From contig CAKTPQ010000016.1 in assembly GCA_934591745.1 (NCBI GenBank), positions 1 to 40,935 on the forward strand: a stretch of 40,935 nucleotides of DNA. Reading direction: 5' to 3'. Positions within the stretch are counted from its first letter, which is position 1; each line of letters begins with the position of its first letter. A program made the translations under genes and the position numbers. This stretch comes from an uncultured Oscillospiraceae bacterium. GTDB lineage: Bacteria > Bacillota > Clostridia > Oscillospirales > Oscillospiraceae. Below, piece after piece: positions 9,215 to 15,948 of this stretch. Under the pieces are notes generated by a model. That model was not told the origin of the DNA and ran no database searches. It saw only the letters and a program-made list of their open reading frames with translations.

Positions 9215-9249
9215 AAAGGCCCCCTATGCAGTGCATAGGGGGCCTTTTT
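9215..9249. terminator. Terminator of the HD-domain gene, bidirectional with ridA
   Basis: Perfect 16-bp inverted repeat (AAAGGCCCCCTATGCA at 9215-9230, complement at 9232-9247) followed by TTTTT on the plus strand. The minus-strand ridA stop is at 9264-9266, so the same hairpin can serve both genes. Confidence 0.9.
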
Positions 9250-9263
9250 GATGCTGTTCAGCC

Positions 9264-9644
9264 TTACTTGACGCAGATAGTCTCGATCTCCACCAGCGCG
9301 CCGCGGGGCAGAGCACCCACCTCCACGGCGGAGCGGGCGGGATACTGGCCCTCGGTGAAGAACTCGGCATACACCGCGTTCATGGCGGCGAAGTCGCCCA
9401 TGTTCTGCAGGAACACGGTGGTCTTGACCACGTTGTCCATGGTGAGGCCTGCGGCCTCCAGAATCGCCTTAATGTTGGTCAGCACCTGACGGGTCTGCTC
9501 GGTGATGCCGCCGGGCACGAACTCGCCGGTGGCGGGGTCAAAGGGCACCTGGCCGGAGGTAACGAGGAAGCTGCCGCAGTCGATGGCCTGAGAATAGGGG
9601 CCGATGGCGGCGGGGGCGTTGGTGGTGGCGATGATCTTTTTCAT
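9264..9644 (-). CDS. ridA: RidA-family 2-iminobutanoate/2-iminopropanoate deaminase
   Basis: 126-residue RidA (YjgF/YER057c/UK114) protein, a trimer that hydrolyses reactive enamine/imine intermediates to keto acids and ammonia. Seen: N-terminal [12 protein letters not shown] with the conserved Tyr, [12 protein letters not shown], the [10 protein letters not shown] helix, and the signature [19 protein letters not shown] holding the arginine that binds the substrate carboxylate (about residues 105-123). The ATG at 9644 has AGGAGGGT at a proper distance; an upstream in-frame ATG at 9740 does not. It has its own promoter at 9712-9740. It is divergent from a methionine gamma-lyase, whose product is exactly the kind of imine RidA removes. 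Confidence 0.96.
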   Translation of the reverse strand: MKKIIATTNAPAAIGPYSQAIDCGSFLVTSGQVPFDPATGEFVPGGITEQTRQVLTNIKAILEAAGLTMDNVVKTTVFLQNMGDFAAMNAVYAEFFTEGQYPARSAVEVGALPRGALVEIETICVK

Positions 9645-9711
9645 GGTATGACCCTCCTGTACATGATAATAAATGCCGTCCGGACAGAGCCGGAGGTGTG
9701 TTCTGCATACA

Positions 9712-9740
9712 CTTATACCACATTCCTCCGCAAATGGCAA
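9712..9740 (-). promoter_or_regulatory. Promoter of ridA
   Basis: On the minus strand TTGCCA (9735-9740) and TATAAG (9712-9717) are exactly 17 bases apart, with the transcript expected to start about 60 bases before the ridA start codon. Confidence 0.75.
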
Positions 9741-9744
9741 CCGT

Positions 9745-10044
9745 TACGCCCGGCGGCATGGCGGTTTTCTATCGCTATGAGGAAGAATTATAATACGATT
9801 CGTCAGCTTTTCCGTGTATCTTTCGGGTTTAGTTGTCTGTTTTCCCATATTTTTCCGGTCATTTTTGGTATTTTCGTGGCTTATTCTATCTTTCCGCGAA
9901 AAACAGTGCGTTTTTTGCGGCGCTTGTTATCCATAAATCAGATATCAGGCCATGGAATTTTGAAAATACCATATCCCGCCGCTTTCATGGTAAATTTATG
10001 ATGTGAGGATACCAGAAATCGCCGCTGCGGCGGCCTGTCATGAT
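9745..10044. other. AT-rich intergenic leader of the methionine gamma-lyase gene
   Basis: The 415-base gap between ridA and the lyase holds a stretch clearly richer in A and T than its surroundings. It contains a hairpin at 9894-9920 (CCGCGAAAAAC and GTTTTTTGCGG, one G-T pair) and a near-palindrome GGAATTTTGAAAATACC at 9954-9970 whose half GGTATTTT recurs at 9867-9874. I found no well-spaced promoter for the lyase and no SAM-I riboswitch core. A regulatory role for these elements is a guess. Confidence 0.4.
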
Positions 10045-10059
10045 GAGGAGGATACGCAT

Positions 10060-11253
10060 ATGTATGACCAGAACTTCGGCTTCGGCACCAGAGCCATCCA
10101 CGCCGGCAATGTCAAGGACTCCCAGTACGGCGCGCTGACCACCCCCATTTTTCAGACCTCCACCTTTGTATTCGACAGCTGCGAGCAGGGCGGACGCCGC
10201 TTTGCCGGGCAGGAGGGCGGCTACATCTACACCCGCCTGGGCAACCCCACCGTCTCCGTGCTGGAGAGCAAGGTGGCGGCGCTGGAGGGCGGCGAGGCCT
10301 GCGTGGCCGCTGCCTCCGGCATGGGCGCCATCTCCGCCTGCCTGTGGAGCATCGCCGGCGCCGGCAAGCACATCGTGGCAGACGGCACTCTGTACGGCTG
10401 CACCTTCGCCCTGCTGAACCATGGCATGACCCGCTACGGCGTGGAGGTCAGCTTCGTGGATACCGCCGATCTGGACGCGGTGCGGGCGGCGCTGAAGCCC
10501 AACACCTGCGCCGTGTATCTGGAGACGCCCGCCAACCCCAACCTGAAGATCACCGACATCGCCGCGGTGGCCGGTGTGGCCCACGGCTACAACAAGGACA
10601 TCAAGGTGGTGTGCGACAACACCTTCGCCTCCCCCTACCTGCAGAACCCGCTGGCACTGGGCGCCGATGTGGTGGTACACTCCGCCACCAAGTACCTCAA
10701 CGGCCACGGCGACGTCATCGCGGGCTTCGTGGTAGGCTCCGCCGCCTTCTGCAATGAGGTGCGGATGTTCGGCCTGAAGGACATGACCGGTGCGGTAATG
10801 GATCCCTTCTCCGCGTTCCTGATCCTCCGGGGCCTGAAAACGCTGGAGATCCGGATGCAGAAGCACTGCCTCAACGCCCGGCTGGTGGCGGAGTTCCTGG
10901 ATAAGCACCCCGCCGTGGAGAAGGTCTACTATCCCGGCCTGGAGAGCCACGAGGGCCACGACATCGCCGCCCGGCAGATGCGGGACTTCGGCGGTATGCT
11001 GTCCTTCGAGGTGCGGGGCGGCAAAGCGGCCGGCATGAAGCTGGTCAACGCCGTGAAGCTCATCACCGTGGCCGTGTCCCTGGGCGACGCGGAGACGCTG
11101 ATCGAGCACGCCGCGTCCATGACCCACTCCACCTACACCGAGGAGGAGCTGGCGGCCTCCGGCATCCCCGCCGGCCTTATCCGGCTGTCCGTGGGCCTGG
11201 AGAACGCTGAGGACATCATCGCCGATCTGGAGCAGGCGCTGGCACAGCTGTAA
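10060..11253 (+). CDS. megL: Methionine gamma-lyase (PLP-dependent)
   Basis: 397-residue Cys/Met-metabolism PLP enzyme. It splits L-methionine into methanethiol, ammonia and 2-oxobutanoate, and may also act on homocysteine or cysteine. The PLP lysine is Lys211 in SATKYLNGHGD, with Asp186 binding the pyridine nitrogen and Tyr112. Within this fold family the sequence LYGCTF with Cys114 points to methionine gamma-lyase rather than cystathionine gamma-synthase or beta-lyase, which usually lack that cysteine. The motif GLKDMTGAV also agrees. The start is the ATG at 10060, preceded by GAGGAGGA; an in-frame ATG at 10003 lacks a site. Divergent ridA suggests a shared pathway. O-acetylhomoserine sulfhydrylase is a less likely alternative. 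Confidence 0.9.
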   Translation: MYDQNFGFGTRAIHAGNVKDSQYGALTTPIFQTSTFVFDSCEQGGRRFAGQEGGYIYTRLGNPTVSVLESKVAALEGGEACVAAASGMGAISACLWSIAGAGKHIVADGTLYGCTFALLNHGMTRYGVEVSFVDTADLDAVRAALKPNTCAVYLETPANPNLKITDIAAVAGVAHGYNKDIKVVCDNTFASPYLQNPLALGADVVVHSATKYLNGHGDVIAGFVVGSAAFCNEVRMFGLKDMTGAVMDPFSAFLILRGLKTLEIRMQKHCLNARLVAEFLDKHPAVEKVYYPGLESHEGHDIAARQMRDFGGMLSFEVRGGKAAGMKLVNAVKLITVAVSLGDAETLIEHAASMTHSTYTEEELAASGIPAGLIRLSVGLENAEDIIADLEQALAQL

Positions 11254-11260
11254 CCAAAAG

Positions 11261-11298
11261 AAAAAGGGCGTCCGGCCTGGTGGCCGGACGCCCTTTTC
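11261..11298. terminator. Bidirectional terminator between the lyase gene and clpC
   Basis: A long GC-rich hairpin (AAAAAGGGCGTCCGGCC paired with GGCCGGACGCCCTTTT, loop TGGT) lies between two convergent genes. T tracts are present on both sides. Confidence 0.93.
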
Positions 11299-13752
11299 TT
11301 ATTTCTCGATGACAACCTTGCCGTCCTTCAACCGCACATGTGCGGTGTCGCCGGACTTCAGCTCGCCCTCCAGCATCTTCTCGGCCACAGCGTCCTCCAC
11401 CATGCTCTGAATGGCGCGGCGCAGGGGCCGGGCGCCGTACTGGGGATCGAAGCCGTCCCGGGCCAGCTCGGCCACGGCGTCGTCGTCTGCTGCCAGCGTG
11501 ATGCCCTGCTGGGCCATGCGGGCGCCGGTGACGTCCAGCATGCGCCGGGCGATCTGGCGGATGTTGTCCTCCGTCAGCTGACGGAACACGATGATCTCGT
11601 CGATACGGTTCAGGAACTCGGGGCGGAACGTCCGCTTCAGGTCGGCCATCACGGCGTCGCGGATACGGTCGAAGCGCACCTCCTCCGTCTCCTTCTCGTC
11701 CTTGTCCCCGCCGTCGAAGCCAAGACGCGCCGCGTCGGCGGTGATGTTCTTGGCGCCCACATTGGAGGTCATGACGATGATGGTGTTCTTGAAGTCCACC
11801 TTGCGGCCCTGGGAGTCGGTGACGATGCCGTCCTCCAGAATCTGCAGCAGGATGTTCCACACATCCTCATGGGCCTTTTCGATCTCATCGAACAGCACCA
11901 CGGAGTACGGCTTCCTGCGCACCTTTTCGGTGAGCTGGCCGCCTTCCTCGTGGCCCACATAGCCGGGAGGCGAGCCGACCAGACGGGACACCGTGTGCTT
12001 CTCCATGTACTCGGACATGTCGATACGCACCATGGCGTTCTCGTCGCCGAACATGGCCTCGGCCAGTGTCTTGCACAGCTCGGTCTTGCCCACGCCGGTG
12101 GGACCGAGGAACAGGAACGAGCCGATGGGGCGCTTGGGGTCCTTCAGGCCCACACGGCTGCGGCGGATGGCCTTGGCCACCGCGTTGACGGCCTCGTCCT
12201 GGCCCACCACGCGCTGGTGGAGCTTCTCCTCCAGTTTCAGCAGGCGCATGCTCTCGTCCTCGGTGAGACGTGTGACGGGGATGCCGGTCCAGCCGGCCAC
12301 CACTTTGGCCACGTCGTCAGCGGTGACGCTGCCGCGGTTCTGGGCCATCTGCTTGCGCCAGTTGTCCCGCTCGATCTCCACCTGCTCCTGATAGTCCTTC
12401 TCGATGTCACGCAGCTGCGCGGCCTTCTCGAAGTCCTGGGCCGTCACGGCCTCGGACTTTTCGCGGTGCAGCGCCGCGATCTTCTCCTCCAGCGCCTTCA
12501 GGTCAGGAGAGGAGGCTTCGGCGGTCATGCGCACCTGGGACGCGGCCTCGTCCATCAGGTCGATGGCCTTGTCCGGCAGGAACCGGTCGCCGATGTAGCG
12601 CTTGGACAGCTGCACGGCGGCCTCCAGCGCCTCGTCGGTGATGGTCAGCTTGTGGTGCGCCTCGTACTTGTCACGCAGGCCTTTCAGGATCTCCAGCGTG
12701 GCCTCCGGCGTAGGCTCACCCACGGTGACAGGCTGGAAGCGGCGCTCCAGCGCGGCGTCTTTCTCGATGTACTTGCGGTACTCGTTGAGGGTGGTGGCGC
12801 CGATGACGCGGATCTCGCCGCGGCCCAGGGCCGGCTTGATGATGTTGGCGGCGTCCACGGCGCCCTCGGCAGAGCCGGCGCCCACGATGGTGTGCAGCTC
12901 GTCGATGAACAGGATCACGTTGCCGGCCTTCTTCACCTCGGCTAGCGTGTTCTTGATGCGCTCCTCGAACTCGCCGCGGTACTTGGTGCCGGCCACCATG
13001 CCGCTGAGGTCAAGGGACAGGATCTTCTTGTCCAGCAGCTCCTCGGGCACGTCACCGGAGGCGATGCGCTCGGCCAGGCCCTCGGCGATGGCGGTCTTGC
13101 CGACGCCCGGCTCGCCGATGAGGACGGGGTTGTTCTTGGTGCGGCGGGACAGGATCTGGATGACACGCTGGATCTCCTTATCGCGGCCGATGACGGGATC
13201 CAGCTTGCCGGAGCGCGCCGCCTCCGTCAGGTCGCGGGTGAACTCGGCGAGGGTCTTGTTCTTCTTGTCGGACTCGCGGTTGGCGGTGGCCGCGCCGCTG
13301 GTCACGGTGTGGGGGGTGTCGTTCAGCTTCTTGACGATGCTGCTGTACATCTTCTTGGGGTCGACGCCCATGGTGCGCAGGATGCGCAGGGCCATGTTGC
13401 CGCCCTCCCGGAGGATGCCCATCAGCAGGTGCTCCGTGCCGATGTAGCTGCTGCCCATGCGGGCGGACTCGGACACGGCCAGCTCCACCACGCTCTTGGC
13501 GCGGGGGGTCAGCCCCTGGCTGGGGGCGGCGCCGGACAGGCCCTTGCCTACGCTGCGCTGCAGCACGCCGCACACCATCTCGTCGGTGACACCGTACTCC
13601 GCCAGCACGCGGTGGGCGATGCCCTCCTCCTCGCGGATCAGGCCCAGCAGCAGATGCTCGGAGCCAACATAGCCATGGCCCATCTCCTCCGCCGCTTCCT
13701 GGCTCAGACGCAGGGCCTCCTCGGCCCGGGGGGTGAATTTATTCTCGCTCAT
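11299..13752 (-). CDS. clpC: ATP-dependent Clp protease ATPase subunit ClpC
   Basis: 817-residue class I Hsp100 unfoldase that feeds substrates to ClpP. Order of domains: two N-terminal Clp_N repeats (about 1-145), AAA1 with Walker A GEPGVGKT (213-220) and Walker [11 protein letters not shown] (about 278-287), a middle domain with a UVR-like segment (about 420-460), and AAA2 with GPTGVGKT (550-557) and [11 protein letters not shown] (618-628). The loop LGF (677-679) is the ClpP-docking tripeptide, so this is a protease partner and not a ClpB-type disaggregase. It is the last gene of the ctsR-mcsA-clpC heat-shock operon. The usual mcsB arginine kinase gene is absent between mcsA and clpC. Confidence 0.98.
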   Translation of the reverse strand: MSENKFTPRAEEALRLSQEAAEEMGHGYVGSEHLLLGLIREEEGIAHRVLAEYGVTDEMVCGVLQRSVGKGLSGAAPSQGLTPRAKSVVELAVSESARMGSSYIGTEHLLMGILREGGNMALRILRTMGVDPKKMYSSIVKKLNDTPHTVTSGAATANRESDKKNKTLAEFTRDLTEAARSGKLDPVIGRDKEIQRVIQILSRRTKNNPVLIGEPGVGKTAIAEGLAERIASGDVPEELLDKKILSLDLSGMVAGTKYRGEFEERIKNTLAEVKKAGNVILFIDELHTIVGAGSAEGAVDAANIIKPALGRGEIRVIGATTLNEYRKYIEKDAALERRFQPVTVGEPTPEATLEILKGLRDKYEAHHKLTITDEALEAAVQLSKRYIGDRFLPDKAIDLMDEAASQVRMTAEASSPDLKALEEKIAALHREKSEAVTAQDFEKAAQLRDIEKDYQEQVEIERDNWRKQMAQNRGSVTADDVAKVVAGWTGIPVTRLTEDESMRLLKLEEKLHQRVVGQDEAVNAVAKAIRRSRVGLKDPKRPIGSFLFLGPTGVGKTELCKTLAEAMFGDENAMVRIDMSEYMEKHTVSRLVGSPPGYVGHEEGGQLTEKVRRKPYSVVLFDEIEKAHEDVWNILLQILEDGIVTDSQGRKVDFKNTIIVMTSNVGAKNITADAARLGFDGGDKDEKETEEVRFDRIRDAVMADLKRTFRPEFLNRIDEIIVFRQLTEDNIRQIARRMLDVTGARMAQQGITLAADDDAVAELARDGFDPQYGARPLRRAIQSMVEDAVAEKMLEGELKSGDTAHVRLKDGKVVIEK

Positions 13753-13794
13753 AAATAAGCACTTCCTCTCTTACTGTGGTGTTCCGCGCCGGAG

Positions 13795-14238
13795 TTACTT
13801 TTCCAGCGCCTTCAGCTCATCCCGCAGCTTGGCCGCTTCCTCGAAGCGCTCCTCCTCCACTGCCAGATTCAGCTGTGTCTGCAGCGCGTTGCGTTTGCGC
13901 TGCTTTGTCAGGGCGTCCTGCTCGTCCCTGGGCAGCAGGTCGCCCTGCTCCTCTGCGGCAGGCGTGTTCTCACGCGCCTGTCCCAGCACGTCCACGGGTT
14001 CAGGGAACTCCGTGAGCATCCGGGAACCGAATCCGTTGAAGAACGGCTCCAGCATCCCGAAGGGGCGGGAGAAGAAATCCCCGAACAGGCCGCCGGTCAT
14101 GCCGGCGGAGCGGAACGAGTCGGTATAGCCCAGCTCCTCCGCGCACTGGGGGCACAGGTGTACCTGTGTCACCTTGCCGTTGATATTGCTCTTATAGTAG
14201 AACGTGGCTTCGTTCTTTCCACAACGATCACATCTCAT
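13795..14238 (-). CDS. mcsA: McsA-like zinc-finger protein with UVR motif
   Basis: 147-residue protein with two CxxC pairs at the N-terminus (CDRCG and LCPQCAEEL, about residues 3-35) that likely bind zinc. The C-terminal UvrB/UvrC-type motif (about 110-147) ends in AVEEERFEEAAKLRDELKALE. In Bacillus, McsA activates the protein-arginine kinase McsB and helps inactivate CtsR under stress. Here it lies between ctsR (24-base gap) and clpC (42-base gap) with no mcsB. It may therefore act as a direct ClpC adaptor or a redox/heat sensor for CtsR; that is inference. The middle part (about 40-105) is low in conserved features. Confidence 0.88.
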   Translation of the reverse strand: MRCDRCGKNEATFYYKSNINGKVTQVHLCPQCAEELGYTDSFRSAGMTGGLFGDFFSRPFGMLEPFFNGFGSRMLTEFPEPVDVLGQARENTPAAEEQGDLLPRDEQDALTKQRKRNALQTQLNLAVEEERFEEAAKLRDELKALEK

Positions 14239-14262
14239 AATCGTAACCTCCTTACTGAAAAA

Positions 14263-14712
14263 TCAGACCGAATGGATCAGGATCTGCTTGAAAATATCGG
14301 CCCGCAGCGCGCCGCGCTGCTCCTTGGGAACGGTGCGCAGCGCCCGATCGCCGGCGGCGGACAGCATCGCCTGCCCCAGTTCCCGGCTGATGGCCTTGGA
14401 ATCCACCAGATTCTGGGTGATGGCCCGGGCGCTGGCGTAATCCAGCGTATCGCCGATGGAGTTGATGACGTGCATCAACAGCGTCTGCCGGTCCACCTGC
14501 ACCCGCGTGATACGGATGTAGCCGCCGCCGCCCCGCCGGGATTCCACGATGTAGCCGTGCTCCGGGGAGAAACGGGTGGACATGACGTAGTTGATCTGAC
14601 TGGGCACGCAGTTGAACCGCTGTGCCAAATCGCTGCGCTGAAGCTCCAGCGCGCCGCCGGCCTCCTCCAGCTCCTGCTGGATGAATCCGGCGATGATATC
14701 GGAGATACCCAT
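14263..14712 (-). CDS. ctsR: Transcriptional repressor CtsR of class III heat-shock genes
   Basis: 149-residue CtsR repressor. Its N-terminal winged helix-turn-helix runs from ISDIIAGFIQQELEEAGG through LAQRFNCVPSQINYVMSTRFSPEHGY. The beta-wing SRRGGGGYIRI contains the glycine-rich RGGGG tip that reads the operator and acts as the heat sensor in Bacillus. The C-terminal dimerisation/McsA-McsB interaction half follows. It is the first gene of the operon. Its promoter at 14774-14801 is bracketed by two clusters of CtsR heptads, so autoregulation is strongly implied. Confidence 0.97.
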   Translation of the reverse strand: MGISDIIAGFIQQELEEAGGALELQRSDLAQRFNCVPSQINYVMSTRFSPEHGYIVESRRGGGGYIRITRVQVDRQTLLMHVINSIGDTLDYASARAITQNLVDSKAISRELGQAMLSAAGDRALRTVPKEQRGALRADIFKQILIHSV

Positions 14713-14742
14713 GCTTGCCTGCCGCCTTTCCGCAAAATCATT

Positions 14743-14765
14743 TTTGACTTTGCCTTTCTTTGACC
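14743..14765. promoter_or_regulatory. Downstream CtsR operator (degenerate, three heptads)
   Basis: Reading the minus strand: GGTCAAA, then GAA, then AGGCAAA (one mismatch to RGTCAAA), immediately followed by an overlapping AGTCAAA. It lies between the ctsR promoter and the start codon, about ten bases past the -10. Confidence 0.8.
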
Positions 14766-14773
14766 TTAACTGT

Positions 14774-14801
14774 AGTATAGCACGTCTCCGGCTTTTGTCA
14801 A
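14774..14801 (-). promoter_or_regulatory. Sigma-A promoter of the ctsR-mcsA-clpC operon
   Basis: Minus-strand TTGACA (14796-14801) and TATACT (14774-14779) are spaced by 16 bases, with CtsR heptads on both sides. Confidence 0.88.
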
Positions 14802-14809
14802 CAGTTATT

Positions 14810-14826
14810 TTTGACTTTCTTTGACC
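14810..14826. promoter_or_regulatory. Upstream CtsR operator (perfect consensus)
   Basis: The minus strand reads GGTCAAA-GAA-AGTCAAA, an exact match to the tandem heptad consensus RGTCAAA-NAN-RGTCAAA. It sits eight bases upstream of the -35 of the ctsR promoter. Confidence 0.93.
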
Positions 14827-14861
14827 AATTGTGTAAATAATTTGTGAACGAGGGGTCGGGG

Positions 14862-14944
14862 GTATTTCGCGCCGCGGCGCGATCCACTTTTGCCAACAGC
14901 GGCAAAAGTGACCAAAAACGCCGCCAAAAACTCATGGTTTTTGG
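14862..14944. repeat. Two-hairpin repeat element, copy A
   Basis: A unit of about 62 bases (14862-14923) is centred on the 10-bp stem CACTTTTGCC / GGCAAAAGTG (14885-14894 and 14901-14910, loop AACAGC). A second hairpin CCAAAAAC / GTTTTTGG (14924-14944) follows. Copy B, in opposite orientation, is at 15748-15828. The 392-base gap between ctsR and the next gene is otherwise filled by CtsR sites and a terminator. Confidence 0.88.
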
Positions 14945-15027
14945 ATTTCCTTCCGCCGCTTGCCGCCGCGTTCTGGTTCGTCCGAAATGTTGAACTGACG
15001 TATTTCTCTGCGCGCCGCCGCTTTTAC

Positions 15028-15053
15028 TCTGAAATGCGCCGGTACACAGTTCT
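15028..15053. repeat. 26-bp direct repeat, copy 1
   Basis: A 26-bp segment starting TCTGAAATGCGCCGGT and ending CAGTTCT recurs in the same orientation at 15594-15619 with two mismatches. The two copies enclose the pair of tiny genes. Confidence 0.85.
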
Positions 15054-15075
15054 GTTAAACTGGCGCTGTTTGGCA

Positions 15076-15109
15076 CATAAAAAAGGCGCCATACGGCGTC
15101 TTTTTTATG
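15076..15109. terminator. Terminator overlapping the stop codon of the small minus-strand gene
   Basis: CATAAAAAAGGCGCC (15076-15090) pairs with GGCGTCTTTTTTATG (15095-15109) around the loop ATAC, with one G-T wobble. The stop codon of the 56-residue gene (15105-15107) lies within the stem. Confidence 0.85.
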
Positions 15110-15275
15110 TCTCCGTGTAAATATCTTCGCATTTTTGCTGCGCGTTCTCCAGTATTGCCCGTATCCGCATCGGGACTGCAAGCTCCTCCGCAGATGCCAT
15201 ATACTTCTCCAGCAAAGCCAACGCATCCTCTGTCGCCGCAAAGAGTACGTGGTACATTGTCTTGTAATCCGCCAT
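15105..15275 (-). CDS. Small hypothetical protein (56 residues)
   Basis: Predicted all-helical 56-residue protein starting MADYKTMYHVLFAATEDALA; the rest is LLEKYMASAEELAVPMRIRAILENAQQKCEDIYTET. An ideal AGGAGG lies seven bases before the ATG at 15275, which is chosen over an in-frame ATG at 15293. The length and the pattern YxxMYxxLFxAxTxAIxxL are common in small proteins of Clostridia with no assigned role, often next to mobile elements. It is divergent from a ribbon-helix-helix gene across a 111-base gap and ends inside its own terminator. I do not know the function. Confidence 0.72.
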   Translation of the reverse strand: MADYKTMYHVLFAATEDALALLEKYMASAEELAVPMRIRAILENAQQKCEDIYTET

Positions 15276-15297
15276 ATTAGCCTCCTGTTTCAATACG

Positions 15298-15375
15298 TTT
15301 TAGACATATTTTGCATCCACTTCGCACATCATAACATATAATGCGTCTAAAATAAACATAAAATTTGTCTATAAT
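15298..15375. promoter_or_regulatory. Divergent control region with three GTCTA boxes and a TATAAT
   Basis: Between the two tiny divergent genes lie TTTTAGAC (15298-15305), its inverse GTCTAAAA (15345-15352) and a related direct copy GTCTATAAT (15367-15375). The last two start 22 bases apart, about two helical turns. A TATAAT at 15337-15342 would place the start of the plus transcript within the middle box. These are candidate operators for the ribbon-helix-helix protein encoded alongside; that is inference. Confidence 0.5.
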
Positions 15376-15386
15376 GGAGTGATTTT

Positions 15387-15563
15387 GTGGCGGTAAAAAG
15401 CCTTTCGATCCGTATTGATTCGGTACTGTTAGATAAGCTGCACGTCGTGGCTGATTATGAGGGGCGTTCCGCCAACAGCCAAATCAACATTCTGATACGC
15501 GACTGTGTTGCAGAATACGAGAAGAACCACGGCGGCATTGAAATTGAACGAAAAAATGGGTAG
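15387..15563 (+). CDS. Arc/CopG-like ribbon-helix-helix DNA-binding protein (58 residues)
   Basis: Small protein with GTG start, beginning MAVKSLSIRIDSVLLDKLHV. The alternating strand SLSIRID (residues 5-11), the helix VLLDKLHVVADYEG, the turn RSANSQ and the second helix INILIRDCVAEYEKNHGG match the Arc/MetJ/CopG ribbon-helix-helix fold; such proteins bind DNA as dimers through the strand. GGAG at 15376-15379 is seven bases before the GTG. The stop codon lies in a strong terminator at 15551-15592. Its job may be autoregulation together with the divergent 56-residue gene. No toxin-like partner is recognisable. Confidence 0.82.
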   Translation: MAVKSLSIRIDSVLLDKLHVVADYEGRSANSQINILIRDCVAEYEKNHGGIEIERKNG

Positions 15564-15592
15564 GAGCATCGACAGGCTCCTGCCCATTTTTT
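15551..15592 (+). terminator. Terminator overlapping the end of the ribbon-helix-helix gene
   Basis: A 17-bp stem (AAAAAATGGGTAGGAGC at 15551-15567 with GCTCCTGCCCATTTTTT at 15576-15592, one G-T pair) includes the last codons and the stop codon. Confidence 0.9.
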
Positions 15593-15593
15593 C

Positions 15594-15619
15594 TCTGAAA
15601 TGCGCCGGTGCGCAGTTCT
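15594..15619. repeat. 26-bp direct repeat, copy 2
   Basis: Second copy of the segment at 15028-15053, same orientation, two mismatches. It begins immediately after the terminator of the ribbon-helix-helix gene. Confidence 0.85.
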
Positions 15620-15747
15620 ACATTTTGCATCTTCAGCGGCAGCGGGGATAGAAGCAGGTCAATTCCACATTTCGGGTGGTTTACACTTTGCCGCGACCGT
15701 GTGGGACGCGCCGCCGCGCAGCGTGATGTGCGGGGCGTGGGCGGATC

Positions 15748-15828
15748 TTCAAACCGCAGGTTTGAACGGCGTTTTTGCCCACTTTTGCCGCTGTTGGCAA
15801 AAGTGGGTCGCGCCGGAGCGCGAAATAT
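15748..15828. repeat. Two-hairpin repeat element, copy B (inverted)
   Basis: Reverse complement of copy A at 14862-14944. The stem CACTTTTGCC / GGCAAAAGTG is at 15780-15789 and 15796-15805 and the second hairpin TTCAAACC / GGTTTGAA at 15748-15755 and 15759-15766. The main stem and the flanking TATTTCGCGC and CAAAAACGCCG are conserved, while the second stem has changed on both sides in a compensated way. The 385-base gap 15564-15948 is otherwise filled by repeat copy 2 and a promoter. Confidence 0.88.
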
Positions 15829-15881
15829 CCCTTGCCGCCGGAAGCAAAAAACGATGCGAGCGCGGCGCGGGGAATGACCCC

Positions 15882-15910
15882 TGTACAAATTCTTTACGGT
15901 AGGGTATACT
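15882..15910 (+). promoter_or_regulatory. Probable promoter of the 592-residue membrane protein gene
   Basis: TGTACA (15882-15887) and TATACT (15905-15910) are 17 bases apart, 39 bases upstream of the start codon. The -10 is good; the -35 is weak. Confidence 0.55.
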
Positions 15911-15948
15911 ATCCTCAAGCCGCAAAACGACAGAGAAAGGAACTGCCT

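Noticed and set aside
9645..10059. SAM-I riboswitch in front of methionine gamma-lyase
   Set aside because: No conserved SAM-I core helices could be found; the hairpin at 9894-9920 has a different arrangement and no terminator tail.
11338..12945. Open frame of 535 residues on the plus strand across clpC
   Set aside because: Antisense to a perfectly conserved clpC; the composition (Leu/His/Val/Gly-rich) is that of a codon-bias artefact.
15370..15375. TATAAT immediately before the ribbon-helix-helix gene as its -10 box
   Set aside because: It would start transcription only about six bases before the GTG and leave the GGAG site outside the mRNA; the TATAAT at 15337-15342 is better placed.
15105..15563. 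Toxin-antitoxin pair
   Set aside because: One protein is a ribbon-helix-helix DNA binder, but the partner is divergent rather than co-operonic and resembles no toxin family. Kept as two separate small genes.
14798..15902. Frames in the repeat island whose translations share segments such as LLPLLAKV
   Set aside because: The shared peptides come from the inverted nucleotide repeat and not from genes; none has a ribosome site.
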